This document shows positions 41,189 through 54,962 of a DNA stretch of 64,000 nucleotides, piece by piece. Below the pieces are notes generated by a model. The model searched no databases, was not told the origin of the DNA, and saw only the letters and a program-made list of their open reading frames with translations. Every line of letters starts with the position of its first letter. Within the stretch, counting starts at the first letter, position 1. This stretch comes from Chrysomallon squamiferum (taxonomy: Eukaryota; Mollusca; Gastropoda; Neomphalida; Peltospiridae): NCBI GenBank assembly GCA_012295275.1, contig CM022674.1, positions 325,001 to 389,000 of the forward strand, read 5' to 3'. A program made the translations under genes and the position numbers.

Positions 41189-43410
41189 TCTCTTTTCAAC
41201 GATTATTTACAGCATTACATCAATCTCTATTAAACTAACAAATTAATTCAATCAACGTTTTTTTAAATATATAATAATTTAGGATTTCCAGGAAGCTATC
41301 GGATTTTTGAAAATCAAATGCATGCATTGAATAATTACCCATTGTCCCACTGCCGCTATTTTTATGTATGTTTAAGTATGTTTCGTAATAAGAAGTCTAT
41401 GAATTGAATTTCTCTTTGTGTTTTAAATTGCTGGGTGTCTTGTAGTTATTAGTTAATAGATTCAAAATCGAAACGTTTAAACTAAATACAAAATGAATGA
41501 TGAGAATACAATTTTAGTTCTTTTATCGAAAGTAAACAAAAGAAAGAAAGGGTATAAATTAGGATAGACATTTAAGTGATTAATATACATGTTATATAGT
41601 GTAATAATAGAATTAAATAAGGTAAAGAGTAATTACTTAATTGCATTAATGTATACACACACACACACATACGTACGCAAGTTCTATGTAATTAAACTGA
41701 AAATATTTCTTATAAAACTTGATTAACGTAACTTAACGTAATATATCATTTATATAATAAGGTAATGCACAGACATGCTGTAATAATATTACAACATTAT
41801 GATCATCAAACAGGATAAAAAAATGCGCGTGTGGAAAAAAAATCTAAAATTATCAACATCAAACGGACGAGTATTTGTTTGGTTTGTTTTTGGAGTTTGC
41901 AATCTGAAAATCTTGTCCGTTCTTTTTAAACCTTCAACAAAGAGGTCTAATCATTTAGTCATTACCCAACAGCAACAGTCCTACAGCTAATAACTTACTA
42001 CTTGCATTTAAACCTTTTTCTAAGGAATGTAAATTATTATGTCATTAACTCTCACAGCGTATAGTTTCTGACAATTCAGTCACACACAATCCGCGTTATA
42101 CCTTGAAGATTAATTTCTGATATTAAAACTAATTTTTCTCTACAGCATTCAGACGAAGGGATCTATTAAGTGACATTCTTTGTGTTCCCTTTGATTGATT
42201 TATTTCCCAGATTTGATACGAATCTTTACGGTTAGACTTTAACAAAAGGAACCAGTATCGTTTCAACCATTACGCACTGGCATTTGAAAAACACGGATTT
42301 AACTGTTACGCTTAGCAGTTACGACAGACGCTGATTCGCAATGATTGGTCAATTACTGCTACGCGAAGCACCAATAATCTATTACGATAAGCGCACCACG
42401 CTCTGGAATTCCATTGGTCAATTAAAACCAATACCGAACACGAGCCATTTGCACCGCTGCATAACAGACGAATGTTGAACAGTCTTTGTAATGGGCGCTG
42501 AGAAGTTTCAACCGGCCACGATGGGCGAAATTAGAGAATATTCGATATGAAAATTGGCCGGTACGCGACGGATCGATCGCTCTTGTTTGGGATGGGAACC
42601 AGCGCTGTTTATACGTGATTAACTTTAATAACCCTCAGCCAGGCGATACGGGCATTAAGACATATTGTTTCTGTACTCTGTTATTGTACAAGCGATTGAT
42701 CCGAAAAGAAAATGAAATCCAAAAATATAAATTTTTGTTCCAAAAAATTTCCAAGATTAATGGTTATGCCAACATGGGAATCGACGTTGAAAACTGAAAA
42801 TTAAAAAGTATTAAAACCTTTCGAAGATGGTTTGCAAAGAGTCCCTGTCTTAAGTATCGTTATTATGGTAATTTTTGTTATTTTAGGTCAACGTATAGGT
42901 CCAGCGAGGATTAGATGTGCTTCGGGGTTTTTTTTTTCAGGGGGGAGGTGGGGGGAATATGAATATTATGTTTCTTCTTTCAGAAGAATGGAAAGGAAAT
43001 AAAAGTAATTTGGTGTTCTGTGGAATGTTTGAATAGTTTTATCAGCAAGATGAATGTGTTTTAACGATTTTATTGACTGATCATTTTACTCTTTTCTTCA
43101 GACTAATTTATCTCGTAACAGTTAGTCTGACAGAAAACAACTTTACTGCGACAGAGAAAAATATGACTTTTGTCAATGTTGACTGTCTGAATTGAAATCA
43201 AAGTCAATAAAAACGCCGAGGTAGTCAATTTCAGTTTGCAATACACAGTGCGAGAAACCGCGATATTAGAGTCTAATTTCTTCTTTTTTCGCTCTTTTTC
43301 TCCCGTTCGTTTCTGTGTTTTTCTTTCTGTCATTTTCGTTTTCTTAGTTCCTGTTAAATATATCAACTGAGCTTCGTTTATTTTCTCTCTCTCTTCTGTG
43401 TTTATCTTTA

Positions 43411-43748
<338 letters not shown>

Positions 43749-43999
43749 TTTTCGCACACAGATGACTAACGACACAGTCAACAACGGCGCCATAATCGTT
43801 GTGCGATTCTTTTCAAAATCAACTCTGTATCGATCACAGTTCACTTTCTGCGGTCGATAATTAACGTTATTGATATCAGTCAGTCTCACTAATTGAATTT
43901 CATTGTTTATTATTTGTCTCTCATTCGACCGCACAAATCACTTGTGTTTCATGTACGTCGCGAACTCTCCCGTTTAGTAGTTTTAGTAAAAGAGTTTTC

Positions 44000-44470
44000 A
44001 TACTGAAACCACGTAACGAACTCTTGTTTACTTGTGAAGCGTATTCATCTTTATCTTTAAAGCCTGTTTTTAGGCTTTCCCACGTAACGTATCCATTTTT
44101 ACCACCGAACGTATTCATATTTAATGATGTAACGTATTCATATTTAATAATGTAACGTATTCATATTTATCCATGTCACATTGATTCCTCACGTAATATA
44201 TTTATGTTTACCCATAGAGCGTATTTATGATTCCTCGCGTAACGTATTCATGATTACCATTAAAGCGTATACTTGATTCCTCACTATCGTATTTATGTTT
44301 ACCATTAAAGCGTATTTATGATTCCTCGCGTAACGTATTTATGTTTACCCTTACGCCGTATTCATGATTACCAACGTAACGTAAACATGTTTACTAATAA
44401 AGCATACTCATTATTTCTCATGTTTGTCCAAATAACGTAATCATGCTTTTCACGTGTAACGGACTTGTAT
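44000..44470. repeat. Degenerate CGTATTCAT repeat field
   Basis: Motifs of the form AACGTATTCAT or GCGTATTTATGATTCCTC recur at uneven spacing of about 20-35 bp. It is an old, decayed tandem repeat. Confidence 0.7.
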
Positions 44471-45107
44471 TTTCACAGATACATTACTCATATCTAACGT
44501 ATTAAAATAATTTATATAATATGTTAGTTTATGTCAACGTACATTTCGAAGGCTTAGTGCCAGAAGGCTACATATATATATTAAAATAGGATGTGTGTGT
44601 ATATATATATATATAAGCAATTAAGACCTTCTAGCGCTAACCGCTTGGTTTAAGAAAGCGAATTAAATTTCTAAATAGGAAAACAGATTTTCAAAAGTAA
44701 GAAAAAGAAGAAAAATGAGCATTAGATGGATAAGACTCATTATTCATCAAACGTTGACGGGTTTGTTATTACAGTCCGTTACGAAATTGACTATAGTTAG
44801 TCATGCGTATAATGACACGGTTATTATTGTTCGATAATCAATTTGCACCGTGTTAATAGATCGCATTACCAGTGAAACTGACAGCAGTCCTTTGTTATCA
44901 CTTACCTGCAATTTCTGATATTTACGTAATTCAGAACTGAAAAAATTAAATTGCAAAAAGAATTAAGACAAAAAAAAAAAAAAAAAAAAAGAAGAAGAAA
45001 TAAATAAATAAAAAATAAAAAATTGGAAGAGGAAAAAAAAAGAAAGAAAAAATATTAATCATTATTTTAAAAGAAATGGACAGATGTGGACTAGAAGACT
45101 GATACAC

Positions 45108-45138
<31 letters not shown>

Positions 45139-45207
45139 GGAAAGCAAAAAGAGAACAGAAAGAGACTTAGATGCAAAAAGGACAGAGACAAAGCAAGAGA
45201 TAGATAG

Positions 45208-45210
<3 letters not shown>

Positions 45211-45292
<82 letters not shown>
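45211..45292. repeat. (GA)n microsatellite
   Basis: A perfect GA run of about 80 bp. Confidence 0.98.
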
Positions 45293-45295
<3 letters not shown>

Positions 45296-45533
45296 TTCAT
45301 ATATTGACAAATCAAGATACAAAGATATGACTCATGCTGATATTAGACATACGATACACGATAAAAAGGATTATGTATGTGAATGGAATATTTAGGCTGA
45401 CTGATTATTTCACTTTGAATTTCAGGCTTTACATAACTTTTTAAATCCTGTTTTGATTATGTTACTATTTTAAGTAACTTTGATCTGCAAGCTACGTATT
45501 TTTTATTATACAACTGCTGTAAATTTACGTATT

Positions 45534-45537
<4 letters not shown>

Positions 45538-45583
<46 letters not shown>
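45538..45583. repeat. (GT)n microsatellite
   Basis: A perfect GT run ending in GCGCGC, a possible Z-DNA former. Confidence 0.96.
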
Positions 45584-45589
<6 letters not shown>

Positions 45590-45974
45590 CTCGCGCATTT
45601 TGTGTGACAGTAATAAAAGGTACTCATCGATTTTAACACTGCTCATTAATTAACAGATAGACATAACTGATTAATATAATTCGAATTCAGTTATTGTACA
45701 AATTAATAAGAAAGAAAACAGCAAGTACTGTTGTTGTAGAATGCATGGATAACGCATATTAACTGAACATTTATACCTAGCGTTTTGTACTGCATCTGTA
45801 TCTTATATAGATTATAAAATATTCCATATTTACTACATCTGTTTCCTTTTTCTTTTTTTTTTTTTTTTTTTTATTTTTTTTTTCTTTCATTTTTCATGCA
45901 TGACCAAAATATATCAGCAATTTTAAAGATTTAAATTATTAAATTTCAATGCAGTATTCTCGAAAATATTTCAG

Positions 45975-46304
45975 CCAGCGGAGACTTTTCTGAAAGTCGG
46001 GATGAACTTCGGGTTATCAACGGACATAAAAATCGTTTCCGGCATCGCTATAACCAAAATGGCGGACAATCGAATCGTTATGCAAATCGGTATAATAATC
46101 GTTACCCAAACGGTAACGGTTGGCATGGGCGGAACTCTTTTGTGCCCGATATAAGCGGCACCCCGTACCATAGGCCATACCCCACCCCTTGGCAGAGGCC
46201 TATATATAACAGCACCCCGCCCAAGGCAGATAGATTCCGGGTTCCAAAGCCGGTTCCCGCCCCAAAAGAACAAGAATCAGAAGACGAAAATACTAAAAAT
46301 GATG
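45975..46304 (+). CDS. Exon: 110-codon Asn/Arg/Pro-rich linker (possible alternative last exon)
   Basis: After the acceptor ATTTCAG the phase-1 frame stays open for 330 nt to D-G|GTACTT at 46305, also phase 1. The product has no cysteine. It is basic and Asn/Tyr/Gly-rich in the first half (N-R-Y-A-N-R-Y-N-N-R-Y), Pro-rich in the middle (P-Y-P-T-P-W), and ends acidic (E-Q-E-S-E-D-E). One N-glycosylation sequon (N-S-T) is visible. It resembles no domain I recognise and is probably a disordered spacer between EGF arrays. The donor GTACTT is weak. If it is not used, the frame continues about 30 codons through a strongly hydrophobic stretch to TAG at 46394-46396, followed by AATAAA at 46445, so an alternative terminal exon is possible. 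Confidence 0.65.
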
Positions 46305-47122
46305 GTACTTTTTGGAAAATAGTATTTCCTCTTTTTTTAACGCATTTTTCATTATATGTTTGGTTTATGTTATTTTTGGTTATTTCTTTTTTTTAGACGT
46401 TACTTGAAGTTAGAATAGAATTTTAGGGTAGACACTGATTTAAAAATAAAATAAAAATAAAAGTAAATCTTATTAGTTTTATTTTATTTTATTTATTTAT
46501 TTTTTTGTTACTTTTCTGTTTATTTTTAATTCATTTTATTTTAAGCACTTTCTTGCTGTTAAAAGAAAAGTGGATTTTTAAATTTTAGTTAATGAAATCA
46601 CCAAAAAAAGAAATGTCTAGACTGAAATTACATAATTATACTGAAAATACTGAAACTAATCTAAATTCTATTAGTGCTTATACATCACTTAACTGTTAAT
46701 AAATTCTAATATGAAGCTTAAATATATAAGATTTAAAAAAAAAATAATGTTAATATTATTATTATTATTATTAATTATAATAATATTAATAATAATAACA
46801 ACAACAACAACAACAACGACAATAACAATATCGATACAGCAAGGCTCTTGTAAGCTGATTTGTAAATAGGATCTTTAGAGTAGTCTCCCTTCATATATAT
46901 TTTTTTAATTTTATATATTTAGAAGTATTTTGATTTTAGAATAGAAATCTTATTTTTTATGTTGATCGTGTATTTTAATGAAATTTATTAATGTAAATAC
47001 AAATACAGAAAAAATAATAACTATCTCGATTAATTACGGTTTTGTTATTAATTTTTTTATATATATATATATATATATTTTATTATTTTTTATAATGAAT
47101 AGATAAATAACAACGACAACAA

Positions 47123-47167
<45 letters not shown>

Positions 47168-47469
47168 CAAACAAAAAATATGATAATAAGAATAATTAGT
47201 ATTTCGGTTTCATTTTCAATCCATTTTCATGTCAGTTTCATGTTAGTCAATTTCATTTTGTTTAGTCACCGCACGGTCGTTTAGCGGTAAAGTAACAGAT
47301 GTTTGTTTCAGCATGTATGTTTCTTTCTTCCAGCCCAACCATTTCGCGCGAAACCGCACGCGCGAAACAAGACACTTATAGCTTATATTGATGTCAAAGT
47401 GACTAGCCATGGTAACCATTCATTGATCATTTTTTCTGTTAGACAATTCGTGAATGAACAATGAAAAGA

Positions 47470-47470
47470 C

Positions 47471-47505
<35 letters not shown>

Positions 47506-47579
47506 GAAAAAAAATGGAATGATTTGTACGTTTACAATTATTTCTTCTACTTCAACTGTTACAACTTCGATTATTGCTG

Positions 47580-47615
<36 letters not shown>

Positions 47616-47725
47616 GTAATGAATGAATTAATATTTAACGACACCCCAGCACCAAAAAAAAAAAATATATATATATATATATCGGCTACTGGGAGTCAAA
47701 TAATAATAATAATAATAACAACAAT

Positions 47726-47760
<35 letters not shown>

Positions 47761-47845
47761 AACAATAATTATCACGACAGCGAAAATAATATACTACTAC
47801 CATTAACTTTTTAACATCATTTACCAGCTACTACTGTTACTACTA

Positions 47846-47878
<33 letters not shown>

Positions 47879-48239
47879 TTGAAACTACTAAACTATATTA
47901 CTATGACCTCTTCAGTAATAATAATAATGATAATAATAACAATAACAGCAACAATAATAATATTAATAATAATATGCTGCAATCACTACCTCTATTCCAA
48001 CATTTACAACAGAAACAGCAACTACTACTGCAGCTGATACTACTATTACTACTTCTATTACAACATCTGCTACTACAAGTACTACAACTAATACGATTAC
48101 TACTACTACTACTGTTATTACCACTACTACTACTACTTTAATACCACTACTACTATTACTGATGCAATTACTATATCTTCATTAATAATAATAATGATAA
48201 TAACAATAAATAAATAAATAAATAAATAAATAATAACAA

Positions 48240-48275
<36 letters not shown>

Positions 48276-48295
48276 AACAATAAATAAATAAATAC
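47470..48295. repeat. AAT/ACT/AAC/TAAA repeat field
   Basis: A succession of short trinucleotide and TAAA tracts over about 0.8 kb, with no open frame of note. Confidence 0.9.
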
Positions 48296-50212
48296 GCATT
48301 AAAATTAATTGTTCATCCACGAAATCCGTTGTAACTTCAGTTTTCGTATTTTTTTTAAAACTAATTTTCATCTCACAGTTTTGCACCCTAAGCATTAACA
48401 AAGAGAACTTATCGTTTTTGTGTTCATTTCGTATCACAACGGCACGAATGTTCTTTGTTTTATTAATTTAGATTGAAGCAGAGGTTTTGTTCCGTCCATG
48501 AAATATACCACAATTTATTTAAAATGAAATATTCATAGCCTAATCTATATCACTTAGTTTAAAATAACAAAAGTCTACGATATATGTTTATTAAAATATA
48601 CATCTGTATCAAATATGCCGTCCCATGTATTAATGGATAATTTTAAAATTTACATTACATGTACTGCTAAATGATTTACAGTTTTTGAGTAAACTGTAGC
48701 AAAAAGAAACCTAGTCTGTATTCAAAAGTTTTTAACATCAAGACTTGGGTTTAGATATCTATAATTTTGTTTAACTGTATCTTATTTTCATAACACTTAA
48801 GTATTAGAAAACGTAATTGTTTAAAAAATACGCTATTTAATAGCATAAAAATTAATTATCTAAATTTGTAATTAAATTATAACAAAATCTTATATATATA
48901 TATAAAACCAGAAATTAACTGGTTAAATAAATATGACATTGTAATTATTATGCTTCTGCATTCAAATAACACATATGCTGTATAGAATATTAAAACAAAT
49001 TAATTTTTAAAAGTTTAAAGAAAACGGACAACAACATCTGTTTCAAAATGTCACATTTTATCCTAATATTAAACAGTCATTATCGTTTTTGTTGTTCTTT
49101 GTTGAATTATCACACCCATTTTATAATCTGTTCATCCATTTTTATTTATTTATTTTTTCTGTACGTGCAAAAAGTCACCACAGGAATGACTCAGTTTGTG
49201 TAGAGTCTTTGTTGCATTTTCCTGCACCTCAAATTAACGCACACTGATTTCTGTTTTGCATGGATGTTTTGCATAACTACAGCATTCTGAGTTATATTTT
49301 GGTAATTAATTTTGTCTTAGTTTTATTTAAATATTTATTTTTTAATGTTAGTTATAGATTGCTGTCGTTTTATATTTAAAATGCTATTCTATGGAATGTT
49401 TCGTGTTCAAATGTGTAATTAAATTTATATTTATATAATATACTTATTATTTGTTTGTTATTGTAGCAGTTGGTATGTATCCTAATTGTTAACAATTTTG
49501 TTGTATTTTGTTTTTAATTTAAAATGTCAATCCAGTAACATGCTTTATAACTTTTATGGGAATATGTATTTTAAAATACAAATCCCCATAATTTAATAAT
49601 TTAAAAATCAGATTATATATTTCCTTTTTCATTAGTTGAAAAAACAAATATTAAAATTTAAGACAAAATAGTCTTTCTAGCTTCCATTTCAATATTTATC
49701 TTTTTGGTGTTTGTTTTTTTAGGGATTTATTTTAGGTGTTTTTTTTTTTTTTTTTGTTGTTGTTGTTAAATCTTTTCTTTTCATTCTTAATTTCTTACTT
49801 CTTTTCCCTGTTGTCACTTTGAAGTGTACAGTTAATTGTTTCTCGTTGTTTGTTTTTGTTTTAGAACATGTTTGTTTGTTGTGCTGTATTTAGCATTGTA
49901 CTGTTGCAGTGAGATTGCTGTCCTTGTATCGTGTGTCTGTTTGTGTGACATTTGATTGTTTACAGTTTTGCATTGTCTGTCAGACGACGTTGTTGATTTG
50001 TAGACGTAGCTGTTGTTGTTTATTTAGTTGAAGCTAAGTAAATCAAAACAAAACAGAACGAATACAGAACAAAAAAGAACAAAAACATTTATTTTAAACA
50101 AGAAATTAAAACAAAATAAACAGTAGAAAGATTTTAAAAATTAGATAAGCAAAACTATGTTGTTGACAAATAAACTGAAAGGGAGATTAGTTTTGCAGTA
50201 GAGCTTATGTAA

Positions 50213-50400
50213 ATACATACAGATATACAAACATGCACACATACTTACACGCATACATACATAAATACATACAGATATACAAACATGCACACATTCTTAC
50301 ATACATACATACATAAATACATACAGATATACAAACATGCACAAAAACTTACACACATACATACATAAATACATACATACATACATAACATATATACATA
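50213..50400. repeat. 52-bp tandem repeat, three copies
   Basis: AGATATACAAACATGCAC recurs at 50221, 50273 and 50325. Confidence 0.9.
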
Positions 50401-51106
50401 CATACATGCATGCATACATAATTATATTGATAAATACTGACAACTGCTTATAATTAACCAATAAAAAAATTCATAAAAAACTTGATTATATATAAGAAGA
50501 TGCTTATATTTCTATGTAACATCGATTTGACTGCGACTATTCAAGCATTTGTCTGCAAATGATTCTAGGCGTGAGTGTCTGTGCATCTAGACATGCGTAT
50601 ATGTATTTAACTGTGAGTGCGTGCGTCTGTCTGTGCGTATGAACGCCTGCAAGTATGAAAATCTGGAAAAAGATTTATATATTGATGTTTGCGTTCACTT
50701 ACGCACCTGTAAGTGCGTGCGTCTGTGCGTATACACAAAATTAATCTGTCCGATTCTGTTTATGTGTTTATGTTTATTACTGCTTTGTTTATGCTGTGTT
50801 TGTACGTCGATATTTTTGTTAAGACGAGAAAAGCTTTTATTTCCTTCGTTGTACCTCACAGTCCTATTTGTATCTGTAAACATACATGTCTTAGTTTATG
50901 TGCTTTACTTATGTTGTTTATATGTTTGTTTTTTTAGTGTTTCCCCTCTCCATATTCTTTCTGTTGTTATATTTATTATCCTTAGTAAGTTTCCTCCGCC
51001 GTATTCTTTATGTGACTTTGTCTTCGTGTTCCAAATCGTGCCAGAATACTGTGTAAGTGCAGAGTCTGATCACACGTGAATGGGAATAGTCATTCCTGTT
51101 TTCATA

Positions 51107-51203
51107 CACACAGACTCACACACATTTCACGTGTCACACAGACTCACACACACATATCACGTGTCACACAGACTCACACACACATATCACGTGTCACACA
51201 GAA
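51107..51203. repeat. 30-bp tandem repeat, three copies
   Basis: Units contain CACACAGACTCACACACA and end in CACGTGT, so each carries a CACGTG E-box. Confidence 0.9.
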
Positions 51204-51875
51204 ATGTATTGTTCTTCAGCCCTGTAGTCTAAGCTCACCTTGTATGTGTTTCATTTAATGTCTGCTTTTTTTCTTTCTGTGTTCAGTTATTTATTACAGT
51301 GCAGTCAAAACAAACATTCGTGTCTTCGTGTTATATCGTTTCAGCGTGTCCTTTGGTGTTCAAATTATATATATACATATATTTCATATACCACTCCTCT
51401 TTATATGCTTTTGTTGTCTACCAAACGAAATGTTTTCTTTTAATGTTCCTTATCTTTAGAATCATTTTTTATCTGTCTTTCTGTTACACTTTACGACACT
51501 GGTTTTTCGTCCGAACCAAAATGTATCAGCCATTTGTAAAAATTATTATTAGTTTCCCTTTTCCTTTCTATGCATTCTTTCCTGGAGTGTTATTATGATC
51601 GATGTAACATCTCTTTGTGTGTACAGTGGTTACGTATCTCAGTTATCAGTGTCTTACTGTGTAATTTAAATGTTTTTCTATTCCTTAGACGCTTTGAAAT
51701 ATTTCCTTTTTTTGTTTTATGTGTTTATTCGTGTCTTTATTCGTATACGCTTAAATTCCACTATCTCTATTGAGTCTGTATCCATTTTTGTCGACAAAAT
51801 ATTTAAATATCTCTTTTTTTTGTTGCTATAAGCCGTTTTTTTTTTTTTTTTTCATTTTTAAATTATATTATATGA

Positions 51876-51906
<31 letters not shown>

Positions 51907-53537
51907 TTAATTTATTTATTTACTTTTGCTGTTGTTATTTTCTTACTTTTCCATTTTCGATGTGTAATAATCACTGTCGTGCCAAACACAATTTCTATCA
52001 TCTGTTCTGTATTTCATAATTTATTCCTCTTTGTTTCATTTTCCATTACTGTCTGGGTTGTATTCACGTTGATCCAAACCAAAATTAATATCTCATTTCT
52101 TATTTATGTTGATTATTATATAAGATATTTTAATTTTAATTTTCTTTTAATTTAATTCTTCTACTTTCAAATTCTGTGTTTTCTTATTATTTGTTTACAT
52201 CATTTAATATAAATTCTATACTCGAAAGAATAATTATATCTATTTAATACGTTTATAAATATTGTATATATTAAATAGCTATTTCTTACTCAGTATGAAT
52301 AACAACATCGCCAGTACTATAAACCTTTCTAATTCATGTTACTTAAGTCAAGAAAATTAATATTAGCATGTGCTGTTTAAATATATTTATATATAATCCG
52401 TTGATAATGTTTTTTTGAGTTAGAAATATTTGTTTAAAATGAAGAAAAGTAAAATCTTTAAATCTGTTTCCTGTTCTAATACTGTATACAGCTTAGACGT
52501 CAATTATTAAAGTGGCGAGGTTTATTTATTATTCATTCATTCAATCATTCATTCATTTATTTGAATAAATAAACACGTTACCATTTGTTCTTTAAACGTC
52601 TTATCAGCATTATTCAGTTTAGCACGAAGCATTTGTTTCGTTCATAAATAAATAACGCCACTTTAATATTTGACCCTTAACCCCAACCTCTGACCCCTGA
52701 CCTTTACGTCACTGAAAGCTTTTGTACTCCATTTTGTTCAGTGAATATACTTTGGTAAATTATCCTAATAGCTTAAATATTTGTGACCTCTGATCTAAAT
52801 CGCTTTCTGCAACACTTTAATTTCATTGGATGTTGCTTCTTCGGTCACGTTTTCTACAAACATCCAATCACAGCATTCTTTTCGTTATAACTTAATTTAT
52901 GTTGCATATAAAATGTCTAACGTGTTTTTGCTTTGAATGTACTTTCTAATTAATAAGTAATTATTTTAATTATTTTCTTTATAATAAAATTTAGGCGTAT
53001 ATTTTATTATTATTTTTCTTGACTGAATTTAATTCTAAAATGATATAATAAGAAAAAAAAAAAAAAAAAAAAATCATATATTTTTTTAAAAATTTCAGAA
53101 ATAAGTGTCTATTGAAAATTCATTTCAGTATTTATTCATAATCTTTCAGAAAATATTAATCTTAAAGAGGTTAAACATTGATTCGAACATTTTAATTGTT
53201 TAGTTATTTTATTTTAATTTGACGATAATTCTTAATCTGTTCTAGTTTTTTATCTGTTAATATTTCGATTTTATTTCACTTTTAAATGTACTTGATGATA
53301 TAAAAGTTCAAAAAAAAATTGTTCTAAAAATGGCAAACAAAATTTCATGTAATTATAAAGAGAAATTGCCAGTTAACAAACTACAAAATACAGACATACA
53401 AAAACTTTATTCTACAGCTACACATACGCATTCATGCACTGACATACCCAGTAACTACACGTGTACACATCCAAATATATAATCAGACACACACACAAAC
53501 ATGTCTGTATGTTCAGCTACATTATATATATATATAT

Positions 53538-53540
53538 TGA

Positions 53541-53598
<58 letters not shown>

Positions 53599-53808
53599 AT
53601 CTATCTATCTATATATATGTATGTATATCTATCTATTTCTGTCTATCTCTCTGTCTATCTATCTATCTATCTATCTATCTATTTCTCTATCTATCTATCT
53701 ATCAGTCTATCTATTTATCTATCTATCTGTCTGTCTATCTATCTGTCCGTCTCTCTACCTATATATCTATGTTTTACATAGACATACACAACACACACAC
53801 ATACACAC

Positions 53809-53852
<44 letters not shown>

Positions 53853-53880
53853 CACACACACACACACACACATACACACA
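53538..53880. repeat. (AT)n(ATCT)n(AC)n compound array
   Basis: AT run, ATCT-type units, then AC run, ending 110 bp before the EGF exon at 53990. Confidence 0.96.
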
Positions 53881-53989
53881 CCTTCATTTTCAGCACTGAT
53901 AGAAAGACTATCTGCATCCAACAGTAAAATGAAGTAAAATGTTACTGAATTTATTTAAATCTCTTTGTTGTTGTTGTTGTGTATTTCAG

Positions 53990-54115
53990 CTTCTTCGGGC
54001 TGCAGCGTCAACAACGGCGGCTGTGAGCACGTTTGTGTTGCTGGCTACAACAGCCACTTCCACTGCCGTTGTCGTGAAGGGTACCGGCTGGCGGACGATG
54101 GCAAACATTGTTTTG
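53990..54115 (+). CDS. Exon: non-calcium EGF-like domain
   Basis: This 126-nt, phase 1-1 exon lies between GTATTTCAG and G|GTAAAA. It encodes S-S-G-C-S-V-N-N-G-G-C-E-H-V-C, then H-C-R-C-R-E-G-Y-R-L ... G-K-H-C. It has six cysteines of the N-G-G-C-x-H-x-C type typical of matrilin, SCUBE and MEGF6 EGFs. It lacks D-x-[DN]-E-C and the Asx-hydroxylation motif, so calcium binding is unlikely. The upstream junction with 45975-46304 gives Ala (g + ct). The downstream junction gives Val at the start of the next EGF. It begins the tight cluster of EGF exons between 54.0 and 55.1 kb. Confidence 0.9.
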
Positions 54116-54308
54116 GTAAAATACATACGTCCCAGTATATGTATGCATGTATGCACACGAAGATACACACACGTATACACAGACACACACACATGTAGAC
54201 AGACAGATACACAGACACACACACATGTAGACAGACAGATACACAGACACACACATATATTCGTGTGTGTGTGCACGTGCTTGTTATGTGTATGTGTTTG
54301 AGTGTGTA

Positions 54309-54355
<47 letters not shown>

Positions 54356-54459
54356 AACACACACAGAGAGAGACAGAGAGACAGAGAGAGAGAAAAAAAC
54401 CCACCATACATGCACATAGACATATATACATATTACATGCATGCATGCAGCTATGCCTG

Positions 54460-54541
<82 letters not shown>

Positions 54542-54546
54542 TCCAG
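54116..54546. other. Short intron with AC/AT/ATT repeats
   Basis: This 431-nt intron is almost wholly simple repeat: AC-rich DNA with two copies of a roughly 32-bp unit containing ATGTAGACAGACAGATACAC (54192-54255), (AT)n at 54318-54347, and (ATT)n at 54459-54541 running into the next acceptor. Confidence 0.7.
54459..54541. repeat. (ATT)n abutting a splice acceptor
   Basis: About 27 ATT units ending directly before TTTCCAG of the exon at 54547. Confidence 0.97.
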
Positions 54547-54669
54547 TGGAGAATCCATGCAATCGAAGGAATGGCGGCTGTGAGCACGTGTGCACCCACG
54601 AGAAAGGGCGTATCCAGTGTCGGTGTTACAGCGGCTACACCCTCACTCGGGATGGAAGGTCGTGTAGAG
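54547..54669 (+). CDS. Exon: non-calcium EGF-like domain
   Basis: This 123-nt, phase 1-1 exon lies between ATTTCCAG and G|GTAATT. It encodes E-N-P-C-N-R-R-N-G-G-C-E-H-V-C, then I-Q-C-R-C-Y-S-G-Y-T-L ... G-R-S-C. It has six cysteines and is closely related in pattern to the previous exon, which suggests local exon duplication. There is no calcium-binding start. Its acceptor pyrimidine tract is the end of an (ATT)n microsatellite (54459-54541), so repeat length sits directly in the splice signal. The downstream junction gives Asp for D-I-N-E-C. Confidence 0.9.
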
Positions 54670-54866
54670 GTAATTTCATCACACACCAGTAAGTACGTGT
54701 GACGTAGATCCTTTATGACGTCATAATGAAACAACCTTTGACCTTTAACGAATCTCCCTCTTTCAACACTGACGTTCATTTCTGAAGTAGTAAGATCTTT
54801 GTTTTTTAATAATGTTAAGAATCATGACAGTTGATATTATATTTCAGTAAGTTGTTTATTTATTTT

Positions 54867-54891
54867 ATTTCTTCTTCTTCTTCTTCTTCTT

Positions 54892-54922
<31 letters not shown>

Positions 54923-54942
54923 TTATTATTATTATTATTATT
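54867..54942. repeat. (TTC)n(TTA)n near a splice acceptor
   Basis: TTC then TTA units ending 20 bp before the acceptor of the exon at 54963. Confidence 0.96.
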
Positions 54943-54962
54943 AGTGAACTTTTTAATTTCAG

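Larger units (their letters stand above)
46305..53989. other. AT-rich intron after the linker exon
   Basis: If the linker exon is terminal, its 3' end lies at the start of this stretch (TAG at 46394-46396, AATAAA at 46445). Otherwise this is a 7.7-kb intron. It contains a poly-A run (47123-47161), AAT/ACT/AAC tracts (47470-48130), TAAA repeats (48181-48295), 52-bp and 30-bp tandem repeats, a DR1-type motif at 52691-52703, and AT/ATCT/AC arrays (53538-53880). Positions 48300-50210 and 51210-53450 are AT-rich with nothing else I can support. Confidence 0.6.

Noticed and set aside
46950-47420. tRNA-like segment near CACGGTCGTTTAGCGGTAA
   Set aside because: The sequence does not fold into a cloverleaf and lacks a B-box at the proper distance.
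50621-51079. 152-codon open frame with several cysteines
   Set aside because: T-rich, hydrophobic, no recognisable domain and no splice sites in phase. The cysteines come from TGTGT/TGTTTG sequence.
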